NCBI GenBank assembly: GCA_012727915.1
Contig: JAAYGD010000005.1
Coordinates: forward strand, 1-36,356
DNA length: 36,356 nucleotides
Direction: 5' to 3'
Origin: Mycoplasmatota bacterium
GTDB taxonomy: Bacteria > Bacillota_I > Bacilli_A > RF39 > UBA660
Made by a program: the position numbers and the translations under genes
Shown: piece after piece, positions 23,919 to 31,621 of the stretch
Layout: the number at the start of each line of letters is the position of its first letter
Numbering within the stretch: position 1 is the first letter of the stretch
Notes under the pieces: model-generated
What the model was told of the DNA's origin: nothing
Databases searched by the model: none
What the model saw: only the letters and a program-made list of their open reading frames with translations

Positions 23919-25633
23919 ACATCTTTCTCATATAAACCAAGTAATTTTTTATGAATTCCAGGTTCAATCATATCAATAGTATTTAAAACTAATTCTAATG
24001 ATCTTTTATATTCACCATTACTAAATAAAATTTCAGCTTTGTTTAAACCTTCTTCTATATATTGCTTTCCACCTCTATATCTATTTCCATAAACAATAGC
24101 ATTTTCTGCCATCATAGAAGTTTTAAGTAATTCATTAGTAGTATTATGAATTTTAAAAACTAAATCTCTTGCTGTATCAACTCTCGTATTTAGTACTTGA
24201 ATATTTATTGGCTTCTTTGATAATTCTTTTGCAATTTCCTTTATTCCTTCATACGCTTCATCTAATTCAACATAATACTTATTAGGAATTACTGGGACAT
24301 TATAATCTCTTATTTTATATTTAGTATTTTTTAATAATTCTTCTATTTCTTCCAATTGTTCTCTAGCTCTTTTTTCATCTTCTTGCATATTTCCAACAGT
24401 TTGCATATACTTATTTACTTTTAATTCAATGTTACCAAGTTTGCTCATAATCAATTCTAATTCCTTAACTAATCTTGAATATGGAAAACTCGAAGTATTT
24501 TTTGTATCACAAAGCAAATTAAAATCTTTATTAGCTTCTTCCAAATTTAATGTAACTTCATTTAAATCCTTAATTTGTTCTTTCGTTAATTCATAATTAC
24601 ACTTAGCATCGCTTACTTTACCATACAAACATGTAGTAACTTCATTTATTTTATTAATTTTAGATTTAAATGATATTATTTGTTCTTCAAAATTTTTCCT
24701 TGCGGTTTTCTCCATCTCTAAATCATTATATAAAGAATCAAAGTATTCCAATATAGTTCTTAATTCTAGCAATACATCTTCTAAATTTAAAACTCTTACT
24801 TTTGATTCTGAATCTTTTAATTTCTTTTCTATTTCTTCAATATTATAATCAATATTTAAATAATCTAATTGATATCCTTCTTTAATCATTTTGTTTGATA
24901 AAAGCTTAGCTTCTTCTATTCTCTTTGGAATTAAATTTGTACTCATTAATAAAATAGAAGGAACTTCATCTAATACTGTTTGCATATGTTTAATCATGGT
25001 ATCTAATGATTTAACAATTGTTTTAACATCCTCATATTCTTGATTTTCCATACATTCTTCAAACAATTGAAATCTTTTTTCTATAGTTTCAATTTGTAAT
25101 TGTATAGGTTTAACTAAATTCATAAAATCCGGTTTAGTATTTTCAAATATTTGAATTATTTCTCTAAATTTAAATTTCAAATCAGTAACTATTGCTCTAT
25201 TTTTATCTTCACTTAAAGTAATCTCTTGAATTTCTTTAAATATTTTATCTCTTTTTTCCCTAACTTCATATATTTTTATTTCAGTCTTACTTTTTTTAAC
25301 CAAATAATTTTTATAATCTTTTTGATCTAAAGAATACTCAGTTTCTAAAATTAAATCGTTTATTTTAGGAACATCTTCTTTTTTTATTTTATCTATTCCC
25401 TTATTCCAATTAGAGCATCTTACTTTTAATTTTTCATTCCTAATCAAACTTTCTGCTTTAGATAACTCTGTCATTATAGTAGGATCTATAACTATATTTT
25501 TTTGCTTATCAAGCGCTAAGATTTCTTTTTTATGTTTGTTTCTACTTTGTCTTTGAATTAAAAACAATATTATAGATATTACTAGAATAGTAATAATATA
25601 TATTGTCACTAAAAACAAAATTATGTTATCCAT
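23915..25633 (-). CDS. ezrA: Septation ring formation regulator EzrA
   Basis: 572 aa. N-terminal membrane helix at residues 4-26 with the C-terminus in the cytoplasm, then almost continuous coiled coil (spectrin-like repeats) and the conserved C-terminal block AENAIVYGNRYRG followed by LNKAEILFSNGEYKRSLE. EzrA limits and organises FtsZ ring assembly at midcell. Full length for the family, start preceded by AGGAGG. Neighbours tyrS and rpsD are also near ezrA in Bacillus (from memory). Its presence argues for a walled, FtsZ-dividing Bacilli member rather than a mycoplasma. Confidence 0.95.
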   Translation of the reverse strand: MDNIILFLVTIYIITILVISIILFLIQRQSRNKHKKEILALDKQKNIVIDPTIMTELSKAESLIRNEKLKVRCSNWNKGIDKIKKEDVPKINDLILETEYSLDQKDYKNYLVKKSKTEIKIYEVREKRDKIFKEIQEITLSEDKNRAIVTDLKFKFREIIQIFENTKPDFMNLVKPIQLQIETIEKRFQLFEECMENQEYEDVKTIVKSLDTMIKHMQTVLDEVPSILLMSTNLIPKRIEEAKLLSNKMIKEGYQLDYLNIDYNIEEIEKKLKDSESKVRVLNLEDVLLELRTILEYFDSLYNDLEMEKTARKNFEEQIISFKSKINKINEVTTCLYGKVSDAKCNYELTKEQIKDLNEVTLNLEEANKDFNLLCDTKNTSSFPYSRLVKELELIMSKLGNIELKVNKYMQTVGNMQEDEKRAREQLEEIEELLKNTKYKIRDYNVPVIPNKYYVELDEAYEGIKEIAKELSKKPINIQVLNTRVDTARDLVFKIHNTTNELLKTSMMAENAIVYGNRYRGGKQYIEEGLNKAEILFSNGEYKRSLELVLNTIDMIEPGIHKKLLGLYEKDV

Positions 25634-25654
25634 AAATCCTCCTACTATAATGCT

Positions 25655-25683
25655 ATTTTATCATATTTTGTCTATTTTTTAAA
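25655..25683 (-). promoter_or_regulatory. Likely ezrA promoter
   Basis: TTTAAA, 17-base spacer, TAAAAT with an upstream TGn extension on the minus strand, about 22 bases before the ATG. Confidence 0.45.
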
Positions 25684-25697
25684 TGTTTCATATTATA

Positions 25698-25726
25698 TTG
25701 ACTTAATTATTTAATAATATTATAAT
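25698..25726 (+). promoter_or_regulatory. rpsD promoter
   Basis: TTGACT, 17-base spacer, TATAAT on the plus strand, followed by a leader of about 155 bases. Confidence 0.85.
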
Positions 25727-25732
25727 ACTAGT

Positions 25733-25887
25733 GCATTAAACATTTGAGCGGCATAATAATAAAATATATGATGTGTTTTTTGAAAGTTATAAATAATTAC
25801 CCGGCTGCGTAATGAAAGTACAATAAAAACACCCTATGTATTGGTATTATATTCAATAGTTTAATAGTAAATATTGAAGGAGGAAAA
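25733..25887 (+). promoter_or_regulatory. Structured leader of rpsD, probable S4 autoregulatory element
   Basis: Visible pairings: GTGTTTTT (25773-25780) with AAAAACAC (25825-25832) enclosing ATTAC/GTAAT (25796-25800, 25809-25813). The hairpin loop CCGGCTGC can pair through GCTGC with upstream GCGGC (25748-25752), making a pseudoknot. TTCAATA/TATTGAA forms a helix abutting the AAGGAGG site. S4 represses rpsD through its leader in Bacillus; equivalence here is inference. Confidence 0.6.
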
Positions 25888-26490
25888 ATGTCAAGATATA
25901 CAGGCCCTGCTTATAAAAGAAGCAGAAGAGTTGGAATTTCAACTTTAGAAACTGGTAGAGAATTATTAAAGAAACCTTATGTACCTGGACAACACGGAAG
26001 ATCTAGAAGAAGGAAATTATCAAACTATGGAATTCAATTAACTGAAAAACAAAAAATGAGATTTACTTACGGTTTGGGTGAAAGACAATTACAAAGAGTA
26101 TATGTATCAGCATCTAAGATGAAAGGTATCCATGGTGAAAATATGTTTAGAATACTTGAAAGTAGACTAGATAATATAGTATTCCGTATGGGTATGGCAA
26201 ATACTAGAAGTGGCGCAAGACAATTAGTAAATCATGGTCACGTTCTTGTAAATGGCAATAAAGTAGATATTCCATCATATCAAGTATCACCTGGAGACAA
26301 AATATCAGTAAAAGAAAATTCTAAAACTCAAAAATCAATTAAAGAAGCATTAGACAGAGTTGTTAAAACAGTTGAATATATTTCTTTTGATAAAGAAAAA
26401 TTAGAAGGTTCTTATGTAAGATATCCAGAAAGATCTGAATTAACAGCCGATATTAATGAATCATTAATAGTTGAATATTATAGTAGATAA
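25888..26490 (+). CDS. rpsD: 30S ribosomal protein S4
   Basis: 200 aa, normal length. Starts MSRYTGPAYKRSRRVGIS, has PYVPGQHGRSRRRKLSNYG, and the S4 RNA-binding domain RILESRLDNIVFRMGMANTRSGARQLVNHGHVLVNG. It nucleates 30S assembly on 16S rRNA. No N-terminal zinc-binding Cys set, i.e. the C-minus form. It is monocistronic on the plus strand with a consensus promoter, a long structured leader and a bidirectional terminator. Confidence 0.98.
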   Translation: MSRYTGPAYKRSRRVGISTLETGRELLKKPYVPGQHGRSRRRKLSNYGIQLTEKQKMRFTYGLGERQLQRVYVSASKMKGIHGENMFRILESRLDNIVFRMGMANTRSGARQLVNHGHVLVNGNKVDIPSYQVSPGDKISVKENSKTQKSIKEALDRVVKTVEYISFDKEKLEGSYVRYPERSELTADINESLIVEYYSR

Positions 26491-26518
26491 AAAAATAAGA
26501 ATTACTTCTTATTTTTTG
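26487..26518. terminator. Bidirectional terminator between rpsD and the 111-aa gene
   Basis: AAAATAAGAA-TTAC-TTCTTATTTT with extended A/T flanks; serves both convergent genes. Confidence 0.85.
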
Positions 26519-26837
26519 TTTGACTTTTCTTTAAATTAACTAAATTTGATGAATTTCCAGTTACTTTATTATAAGAATCCAATTCGAATTTGTTCATTTC
26601 AATAATATTGTTATTTATATTTGAAGCAAGTTTTATATTTACATACATAATTGGAAATGATAACACAGCAGTTAATGGAATATTCTTTTTTGTAATTATT
26701 GAACTTAATGCCCATAATGTATATAAAGATGTAATAGATAGAATAAGGAAAATTTTTCTCTTATTCATATTCTCTTTTTTATTTATTATGTTTTCATTAT
26801 TGCTTTCTATAAGTTTTTGATTTTTTTCTTTTTTCAA
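26502..26837 (-). CDS. Unknown small membrane protein (111 aa)
   Basis: A basic, Asn-rich N-terminus (about 28 residues) is followed by two hydrophobic helices (about residues 29-47 and 54-72) and a polar C-terminal tail ending in KKSQTKNKK. No recognised family. The start is a TTG at 26835-26837 with GAGGTAAT upstream; the next in-frame ATG (residue 24, MNKRKIF) is an alternative with no better ribosome site. It ends in the terminator shared with rpsD. Function unknown. Confidence 0.65.
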   Translation of the reverse strand: MKKEKNQKLIESNNENIINKKENMNKRKIFLILSITSLYTLWALSSIITKKNIPLTAVLSFPIMYVNIKLASNINNNIIEMNKFELDSYNKVTGNSSNLVNLKKSQTKNKK

Positions 26838-26881
26838 AATTATTACCTCTTATTAAAAATTAAAATATATTATTTATTGTA

Positions 26882-26914
26882 TTGAAAAAGATAAGAATTA
26901 TTTCTTATCTTTAT
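26882..26914 (-). terminator. Terminator after the YtxH-like gene
   Basis: AAAGATAAGAA-ATAA-TTCTTATCTTTTT on the minus strand; 11-bp stem with a 4-base loop and T run. Confidence 0.85.
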
Positions 26915-27302
26915 CTGCTTCTAATTTTTCTATTACTTGCTTTGCCAAATCTGATATAGATGTTTTAATCGATTTAGTAGCTTCTTCAACAACCGGTTTA
27001 CCAGATTGTTTTGCTAAATCAACTAATTCACCAGCTTTTTTAGCTAAAACTTCTCCTTTTTCTTTTGCCATTTCAATTACTTTTTCTTTATCTAAAGATT
27101 TGATTTCTTTGTTTATTTCTTTAATTTTTCCTTCGATGTTAACTTTTACTTCTTCCATATCTAAATCTTTCAATTGGTCAAACATTTCTGTCATCTTTTT
27201 AGATAAATCTTGTCTAGTTTCTTTCCCAGTCTTAGGTGCAAATAAAAGTCCTAATCCAGCTCCTAAAATAGCACCAAGTGCAAATTTACTCCCTCTCTTC
27301 AT
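26898..27302 (-). CDS. YtxH-domain protein
   Basis: 134 aa. The N-terminal glycine-rich helix GAILGAGLGLLFAPKTGKETR (residues about 10-30) is the YtxH signature; the rest is a long amphipathic, Lys/Glu-rich helix or coiled coil. YtxH-type proteins are membrane-tethered general stress proteins of unknown mechanism. It starts 17 bases inside the YtxG-like gene, so the two are translationally coupled, as ytxG-ytxH are adjacent in Bacillus. Last gene of the four-gene operon, with a strong terminator. Confidence 0.9.
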   Translation of the reverse strand: MKRGSKFALGAILGAGLGLLFAPKTGKETRQDLSKKMTEMFDQLKDLDMEEVKVNIEGKIKEINKEIKSLDKEKVIEMAKEKGEVLAKKAGELVDLAKQSGKPVVEEATKSIKTSISDLAKQVIEKLEADKDKK

Positions 27303-27594
27303 TTTCTTCTTCTCCTTTCTTTTTTTTCTTATTAAATAATCCTAACACAAAGGAAGCTATTCCTTCAGTTATCTTATCCATAATTAATGATATTCTATCA
27401 GTTGCATTATCTATCATTTTAAACGCTCCATCCAAAGATTTAACTTTTTTATCTATATCTTCTACAATTAAATCCATCTTTTTTAATATTTTAAGTGCTC
27501 TTATTAATAATATTATCAATATAATTAAAGTTATAAGTCCAACCATATAAAGTAATAATGGTAACCAAATTTGTAACAATTCTACAAATGTCAT
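27286..27594 (-). CDS. DUF948 / YtxG-like membrane protein
   Basis: 102 aa. One N-terminal membrane helix (about residues 10-31, LPLLLYMVGLITLIILIILLI), then an amphipathic helix (KILKKMDLIVEDIDKKVKSL) and a charged tail KKKKKGEEENEERE. The layout and position directly before a YtxH-type gene match DUF948/YtxG. Overlaps both neighbours: 4 nt with the acidic protein gene upstream and 17 nt with the YtxH-like gene. Function of the family is not established; stress or envelope association is likely. Confidence 0.8.
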   Translation of the reverse strand: MTFVELLQIWLPLLLYMVGLITLIILIILLIRALKILKKMDLIVEDIDKKVKSLDGAFKMIDNATDRISLIMDKITEGIASFVLGLFNKKKKKGEEENEERE

Positions 27595-28376
27595 TCTTCA
27601 CTCTCCTCGTCTTTATACATACTATCTACTAGAGAATAAAAATCATCATCTGAAGTTTCCTTTAACAATTTATCTATAGACTTAATTTTATCATCTATTT
27701 CATCTAAATCATAACTCTCTTCTTCATAGTCTTCTTCATTTAATTCTAATCTACTTAAAGGTTTTTCATCCTTTTGTTCTTCTTTTTTTGGAAGTTCCAC
27801 TTCTTTTTCTTCTTTAAGTGACTCGAACAAATTAATTTCAGCTTGTTTTTCTATTGGAGTTTCTTCTGTTGTATAAAATTTTTCTTCTCTAGTTACTGTT
27901 TTAGTTACTTCCACTTGACCATATGCTTTTCTCATTACGCTATCAACGTCCATTTTACCATCAATATCAAATCCACTAGCAGAATTTTTTTCAACTATAT
28001 CTCCTTTTTTATAATTCTTATCAAGTATTCCATATATTGGAGATATTACAGGAGAAGGTCTAAATACTCTTTTATCATCAGGTGGTGACATGTGTTCAAT
28101 CACTCTACTTTTTTCTTCTTGTTCATTTAATATATTTACTTGTTCAATATCCTCTTCAACAAAATCTTCATCATCAAAGTTTATTGGAAATTTAAACTTG
28201 GGATCAGTCTTAAATAAATCCCTCTCTGTTATGGCAGAATCGGTATCTATTTTTGGTTCTTCAATGCTTTCTTCTTTTACTTCTTCTTTTTTGACTTCTT
28301 TATTTTTTTCTTCTTTTATTACTTCATCATCATCATCCTCAAATAATACATCTTTAAGTTTATTAAAAAAACCCAT
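27591..28376 (-). CDS. Acidic, largely disordered protein with a SepF-like N-terminus (261 aa)
   Basis: Begins MGFFNKLKDVLFEDDDDE: an amphipathic helix followed by an acidic run, like the membrane-targeting start of SepF. The remainder is Glu/Asp/Lys-rich and mostly disordered, with one compact conserved-looking stretch, FRPSPVISPIYGILDKNYKK (about residues 104-123), and a helical C-terminus (DEIDDKIKSIDKLLKETSDDDF). It has no SepF fold. No family recognised with certainty. It lies 2 bases after the lipoprotein gene and overlaps the YtxG-like gene by 4 nt, in a block near ezrA, so a membrane or division-associated adaptor role is possible but unproven. Confidence 0.8.
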   Translation of the reverse strand: MGFFNKLKDVLFEDDDDEVIKEEKNKEVKKEEVKEESIEEPKIDTDSAITERDLFKTDPKFKFPINFDDEDFVEEDIEQVNILNEQEEKSRVIEHMSPPDDKRVFRPSPVISPIYGILDKNYKKGDIVEKNSASGFDIDGKMDVDSVMRKAYGQVEVTKTVTREEKFYTTEETPIEKQAEINLFESLKEEKEVELPKKEEQKDEKPLSRLELNEEDYEEESYDLDEIDDKIKSIDKLLKETSDDDFYSLVDSMYKDEESEE

Positions 28377-28378
28377 AA

Positions 28379-29053
28379 CTAATCTTCCTTTCCATCATCA
28401 TCTACTTCTTCTTCAATGTTTTCATTATTATCTTCTGTTTCTTCTTCAGTATTTTCTTCATTATCTTCAAGAGAATCTAGAAAAGTCCCTTCTTCTCTTT
28501 TTGGAACAAAAATGTTTAATTTCTCTTCACTTTTAGAATCATACGTGTTTCCTAATTTTTCTTCCGCTAAAATATTATTAAATTTTAACGAAGATAAAAT
28601 ATAACCGGAATCCAATAATGCTTTTTCTATATTATTTTCTTTAACATATACTTCTATTTTAGCATAATTATACATTATTTGTATAAAATAACTATCATTT
28701 AATTTAGAAATTTCTATATATCCTTGTTTATCTTTATAATCTAATTTCTTTGAATAGTATATTTCTTTATTTTCTTCGTATTCTAATTTTGTCTTATTAT
28801 AATAACTAACAACATCTACATATAAATAATAAAAATCTCCTTTTGAATATAGTGTTTCATTATATTCATCTCTTCCTACAAGTACTACTCCATTAGGCAT
28901 ATAATACTTATATCCAGGAGATACTGTATTAACTAAATTATTATTATTTTTAAATATGTTTTCTATTATTGTATCTTTATTTAAATCTATTTTACTAATA
29001 CTACAACCAGTAAATATAATAATTGCAATAATAAATAGTATTATTTTTTTCAT
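28379..29053 (-). CDS. Lipoprotein of unknown function (224 aa)
   Basis: Signal peptide MKKIILFIIAIIIFTGCS with lipobox FTGC; Cys17 should be lipidated and cleaved by LspA (16383). The mature part has a beta-rich domain (about residues 40-165; YKYYMPNGVVLVGRDEYN, FYYLYVDVVSYYN) and then an extremely acidic tail (EENTEEETEDNNENIEEEVDDDGKED). No family recognised. It heads the four-gene operon with the acidic SepF-like-start protein, YtxG-like and YtxH-like genes, from an extended -10 promoter. Confidence 0.85.
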   Translation of the reverse strand: MKKIILFIIAIIIFTGCSISKIDLNKDTIIENIFKNNNNLVNTVSPGYKYYMPNGVVLVGRDEYNETLYSKGDFYYLYVDVVSYYNKTKLEYEENKEIYYSKKLDYKDKQGYIEISKLNDSYFIQIMYNYAKIEVYVKENNIEKALLDSGYILSSLKFNNILAEEKLGNTYDSKSEEKLNIFVPKREEGTFLDSLEDNEENTEEETEDNNENIEEEVDDDGKED

Positions 29054-29073
29054 ACAACACCTACTCTAATTTT

Positions 29074-29079
29074 ATTATA
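29074..29079 (-). promoter_or_regulatory. Extended -10 promoter of the lipoprotein operon
   Basis: Minus strand TGTTATAAT (TGn plus consensus -10) about 20 bases before the ATG; a weak TTATTG sits 16 bases upstream as -35. Confidence 0.5.
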
Positions 29080-29104
29080 ACATAAAGGACTAATTCAATA
29101 AATA

Positions 29105-29740
29105 TTATTTTAATTTATAAGCATCAAACATATATATTATATTACCTTTTGATACAAACTTATCTTCATATTCAGTAGTAATTATATCTCTAATATTTGA
29201 ATTGTGCAAATCTAAGTTAACCTCTTTAAATATATATCTATCCATAGACAATGTTTCTATAGAGAATTCAAACAGATTTCTATTATCAGTCTTTAATATT
29301 ATATGATTATTATTCTTAAATATACTATCATATATGTTTAAATAAACTTCACTAGTCAGTCTTCTTTTTGAATGTCTATCTTTATGCCAAGGATCAGAAA
29401 AATTTAAATAAATACAATCAATTTCACTATTAAATATATCCATTAATTCCAAAGCATCACAACTTATAATTTTTAAATTATTAATATTAACTTCATCTAT
29501 TTTTTTTATAGCTTTATATAAAACACTATCATATTTTTCTATTCCAATGTAATTTATATTGGGATTTTTTAATGCATTTTCTAATATAAATTTACCTTTA
29601 CCCATTCCAATTTCTAAATGTATTGGATTATTGTTATCAAATATTTTATTCCATTTACCTTTATATTCCTTGTAATTATTTACTATATACTTACTATTTT
29701 GAACTATTTCTTTAGCGCCTTTTATATTTCTTAATCTCAT
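29105..29740 (-). CDS. trmB: tRNA (guanine-N7-)-methyltransferase
   Basis: 211 aa, SAM-dependent enzyme that makes m7G46 in tRNA variable loops. Motif I HLEIGMGKGKF (about residues 41-51), the PNINYIGIEKYDSV acidic loop, and the TrmB signature YLNFSDPWHKDRHSKRRLT (about 115-133) with SDPWxKxRHxKRR are all intact. AAAGGAG precedes the ATG. It is divergent from the MnmL-MnmM fusion gene, another tRNA-modification gene, across a short intergenic region with opposed -10 boxes. Confidence 0.97.
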   Translation of the reverse strand: MRLRNIKGAKEIVQNSKYIVNNYKEYKGKWNKIFDNNNPIHLEIGMGKGKFILENALKNPNINYIGIEKYDSVLYKAIKKIDEVNINNLKIISCDALELMDIFNSEIDCIYLNFSDPWHKDRHSKRRLTSEVYLNIYDSIFKNNNHIILKTDNRNLFEFSIETLSMDRYIFKEVNLDLHNSNIRDIITTEYEDKFVSKGNIIYMFDAYKLK

Positions 29741-29756
29741 AACATCTCCTTTAATT

Positions 29757-29787
29757 ATTATACTATAAAGAAATAATATAGTATAAT
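29757..29787. promoter_or_regulatory. Divergent -10 boxes in a perfect inverted repeat between trmB and the fusion gene
   Basis: ATTATACTAT (29757-29766) and ATAGTATAAT (29778-29787) are exact inverted copies separated by 11 bases. Each arm contains a TATAAT facing outward: 29757-29762 for trmB and 29782-29787 for the fusion gene. The -35 regions are weak, near TTATAC. Confidence 0.55.
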
Positions 29788-29802
29788 TATGTTGGTGATT
29801 TT

Positions 29803-31245
29803 ATGTATAAATATTCATTAGATAACAAAAGATATCACACATTAAACTATCATTATTTTTCTATATTTAATAGCAAAGTATCTAAAATTAGTTTAAATGG
29901 TGGTTTTACGTGTCCAAATAGAGATGGGAAAGTAGCTGTAGGTGGTTGTATTTATTGTTCTAAGGACGCTAGCGGAGATTATGCAGGAAATGTAAATGAT
30001 GATATAAAAGACCAATTTGAAAATATAAAAAAAATAATAGATAAAAAATGGAACACAAATAAATATATTGCGTATTTTCAAGCAGGAACTAATACGTACG
30101 CTGATATTAATAAATTAAAAGATTTATATGAAAAAGCATTGAGTATTCCAAATGTAGTTGGTTTAAGTATAGCAACAAGACCAGATTCAATAGAAGATAA
30201 TGTCTTAGAATATTTAATAGAAATAAATAAAAGAACATATTTAACTATAGAGTTAGGTCTTCAAACCATTCACGAAAAAACTTCTCAATTAATTAATAGA
30301 GGTCATGATTTAAAATGCTTTATAGATTGTGTTAATAAATTAAGAAAACACAATATTAATGTTGTAGTTCATATTATTAATGGTTTACCTTATGAAACAA
30401 AAGATATGATGATAGATACAGTTAAATTTCTAAATACTATGGATATTCAAGGCATAAAAATACATATGCTTCATGTATTAAAAAATACTGAATTAGAAAA
30501 AATGTATAATAAAGAAAAATTTAAAATATTATCTTTAAAAGAATATGTAAGTATAGTATGCGATCAATTAGAGTATTTAAAAGATAATATAGTAATACAT
30601 AGAATAACTGGAGATCCTAAAGAAGAAGATTTAATTGAACCTTTATGGTTAACCAAGAAATTCTCGGTTTTAAATGAAATAGATAAGGAAATGGAAATAA
30701 GAGGAACATATCAAGGATTTAATAAAACTATATTAAATAGATTTGATTTAATTATTAATAAATTATTAAAAAATAATGATATTGTTGTAGATGCCACAAT
30801 TGGTAACGGAAAAGATACATTAAAACTTGCAAATATTGTTACTAAAGGTTTTGTATTTGGTTTTGATATTCAAAAGGAAGCACTTAAAAATACAAAAAAG
30901 TTATTAAAAGATAATAATATTACTAATTATAAATTATTTAATATCTCTCACGAATATATATTTAATAAATTAATGAATTATGAGAATAAAATTAGTTTAA
31001 TAATATTTAATCTTGGTTATTTACCTAATGGTGATAAAAGTATAATTACAAATCATATAACAACACTAAAAGCTATAGATGAATCAATAAAATTATTAAA
31101 TAATAAAGGTTCTATATTAATTATAGTATACCCTCATAAAGAAGGAAAAAAAGAAGGACGATTAATAAAAAAGAAATACAAATGTAAAACATTCAGAAAT
31201 ACTGATAACATTAATGCTCCTTATTTAATAGAAATAAAAAAGTAA
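29803..31245 (+). CDS. Fusion of YtqA-type radical SAM (MnmL) and YtqB-type methyltransferase (MnmM)
   Basis: 480 aa in one frame. Residues 1 to about 305 are a TIGR01212/YtqA radical SAM protein: FTCPNRDGKVAVGGCIYC gives Cys37, Cys49 and Cys52 for the 4Fe-4S cluster, then SIATRPDSI, LTIELGLQT and IHMLHVLKNT. Residues about 310-480 are a YtqB-type SAM methyltransferase: VVDATIGNGKDTLKLA near 328-343, FDIQKEAL, IIFNLGYLPNGDK and a C-terminal Lys-rich end. In Bacillus and Streptococcus these are separate neighbouring genes; YtqB (MnmM) methylates nm5(s2)U34 and YtqA (MnmL) is linked to the preceding step from cmnm5(s2)U, as I recall recent work. The fusion would mirror bifunctional MnmC. GGTGAT precedes the ATG. 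Confidence 0.92.
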   Translation: MYKYSLDNKRYHTLNYHYFSIFNSKVSKISLNGGFTCPNRDGKVAVGGCIYCSKDASGDYAGNVNDDIKDQFENIKKIIDKKWNTNKYIAYFQAGTNTYADINKLKDLYEKALSIPNVVGLSIATRPDSIEDNVLEYLIEINKRTYLTIELGLQTIHEKTSQLINRGHDLKCFIDCVNKLRKHNINVVVHIINGLPYETKDMMIDTVKFLNTMDIQGIKIHMLHVLKNTELEKMYNKEKFKILSLKEYVSIVCDQLEYLKDNIVIHRITGDPKEEDLIEPLWLTKKFSVLNEIDKEMEIRGTYQGFNKTILNRFDLIINKLLKNNDIVVDATIGNGKDTLKLANIVTKGFVFGFDIQKEALKNTKKLLKDNNITNYKLFNISHEYIFNKLMNYENKISLIIFNLGYLPNGDKSIITNHITTLKAIDESIKLLNNKGSILIIVYPHKEGKKEGRLIKKKYKCKTFRNTDNINAPYLIEIKK

Positions 31246-31262
31246 GCTTTAGCTTACTCATT
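31236..31262 (-). terminator. Terminator after the prepilin gene
   Basis: Minus strand AGTAAGCT-AA-AGCTTACT then TTTTTATTT; 8-bp stem. On the plus strand there is no T run, but it may act as a weak end for the fusion gene. Confidence 0.75.
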
Positions 31263-31613
31263 AAACTCATATACATAATTATTTTCAGATAATTTAGTAA
31301 TTGTTACAGTTCCAGTTAAAGGTTGTTTTGTTAAAGGACTTTTTATTTCTGCTGGCAAAAATCCTTCATCAATTAATTCTTCTACTGTAATTTCGACATA
31401 TCCTGGAGAAGAAAATTGACTTTTAAATGTTTCAAAAGAAAAATTTAAATAACTTTCTGCAGCTGCTTTTACACTTTCAATTGTAGTATTATAAGCCTTT
31501 TCTTTAGAATCATTAATAGTGTCCACTACTGATGGAACTACAATTGCCAATATAATTCCAATAACTACTATTATTGAAAGTAACTCTATTAAAGTGAATC
31601 CTTTTTTATTCAT
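31254..31613 (-). CDS. Type IV prepilin-like protein (orphan)
   Basis: 119 aa with a perfect class III signal: MNKKG|FTLIELLSIIVVIGIILAIVV, cleavage expected after Gly5, Glu at position +5 of the mature protein, and a single hydrophobic helix. The C-terminal ~85 residues are a small soluble head (SPGYVEITVEELIDEGFLPAE resembles minor-pilin or ComGC-like heads). No prepilin peptidase, ATPase or platform gene is in the window. It lies 8 bases after the ATP-grasp gene with its own AGGAGG, and ends in a terminator, so it is the last gene of a four-gene operon. Confidence 0.9.
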   Translation of the reverse strand: MNKKGFTLIELLSIIVVIGIILAIVVPSVVDTINDSKEKAYNTTIESVKAAAESYLNFSFETFKSQFSSPGYVEITVEELIDEGFLPAEIKSPLTKQPLTGTVTITKLSENNYVYEFNE

Positions 31614-31621
31614 AAATCCTC

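Noticed and set aside
28090-28536. Plus-strand ORF of 148 aa and other Ser/Phe-rich plus ORFs (27843-28088, 27100-27339, 9109-9456 minus)
   Set aside because: Shadows of well-supported genes on the other strand, with composition expected from reversed Lys/Glu-rich codons and no ribosome sites.
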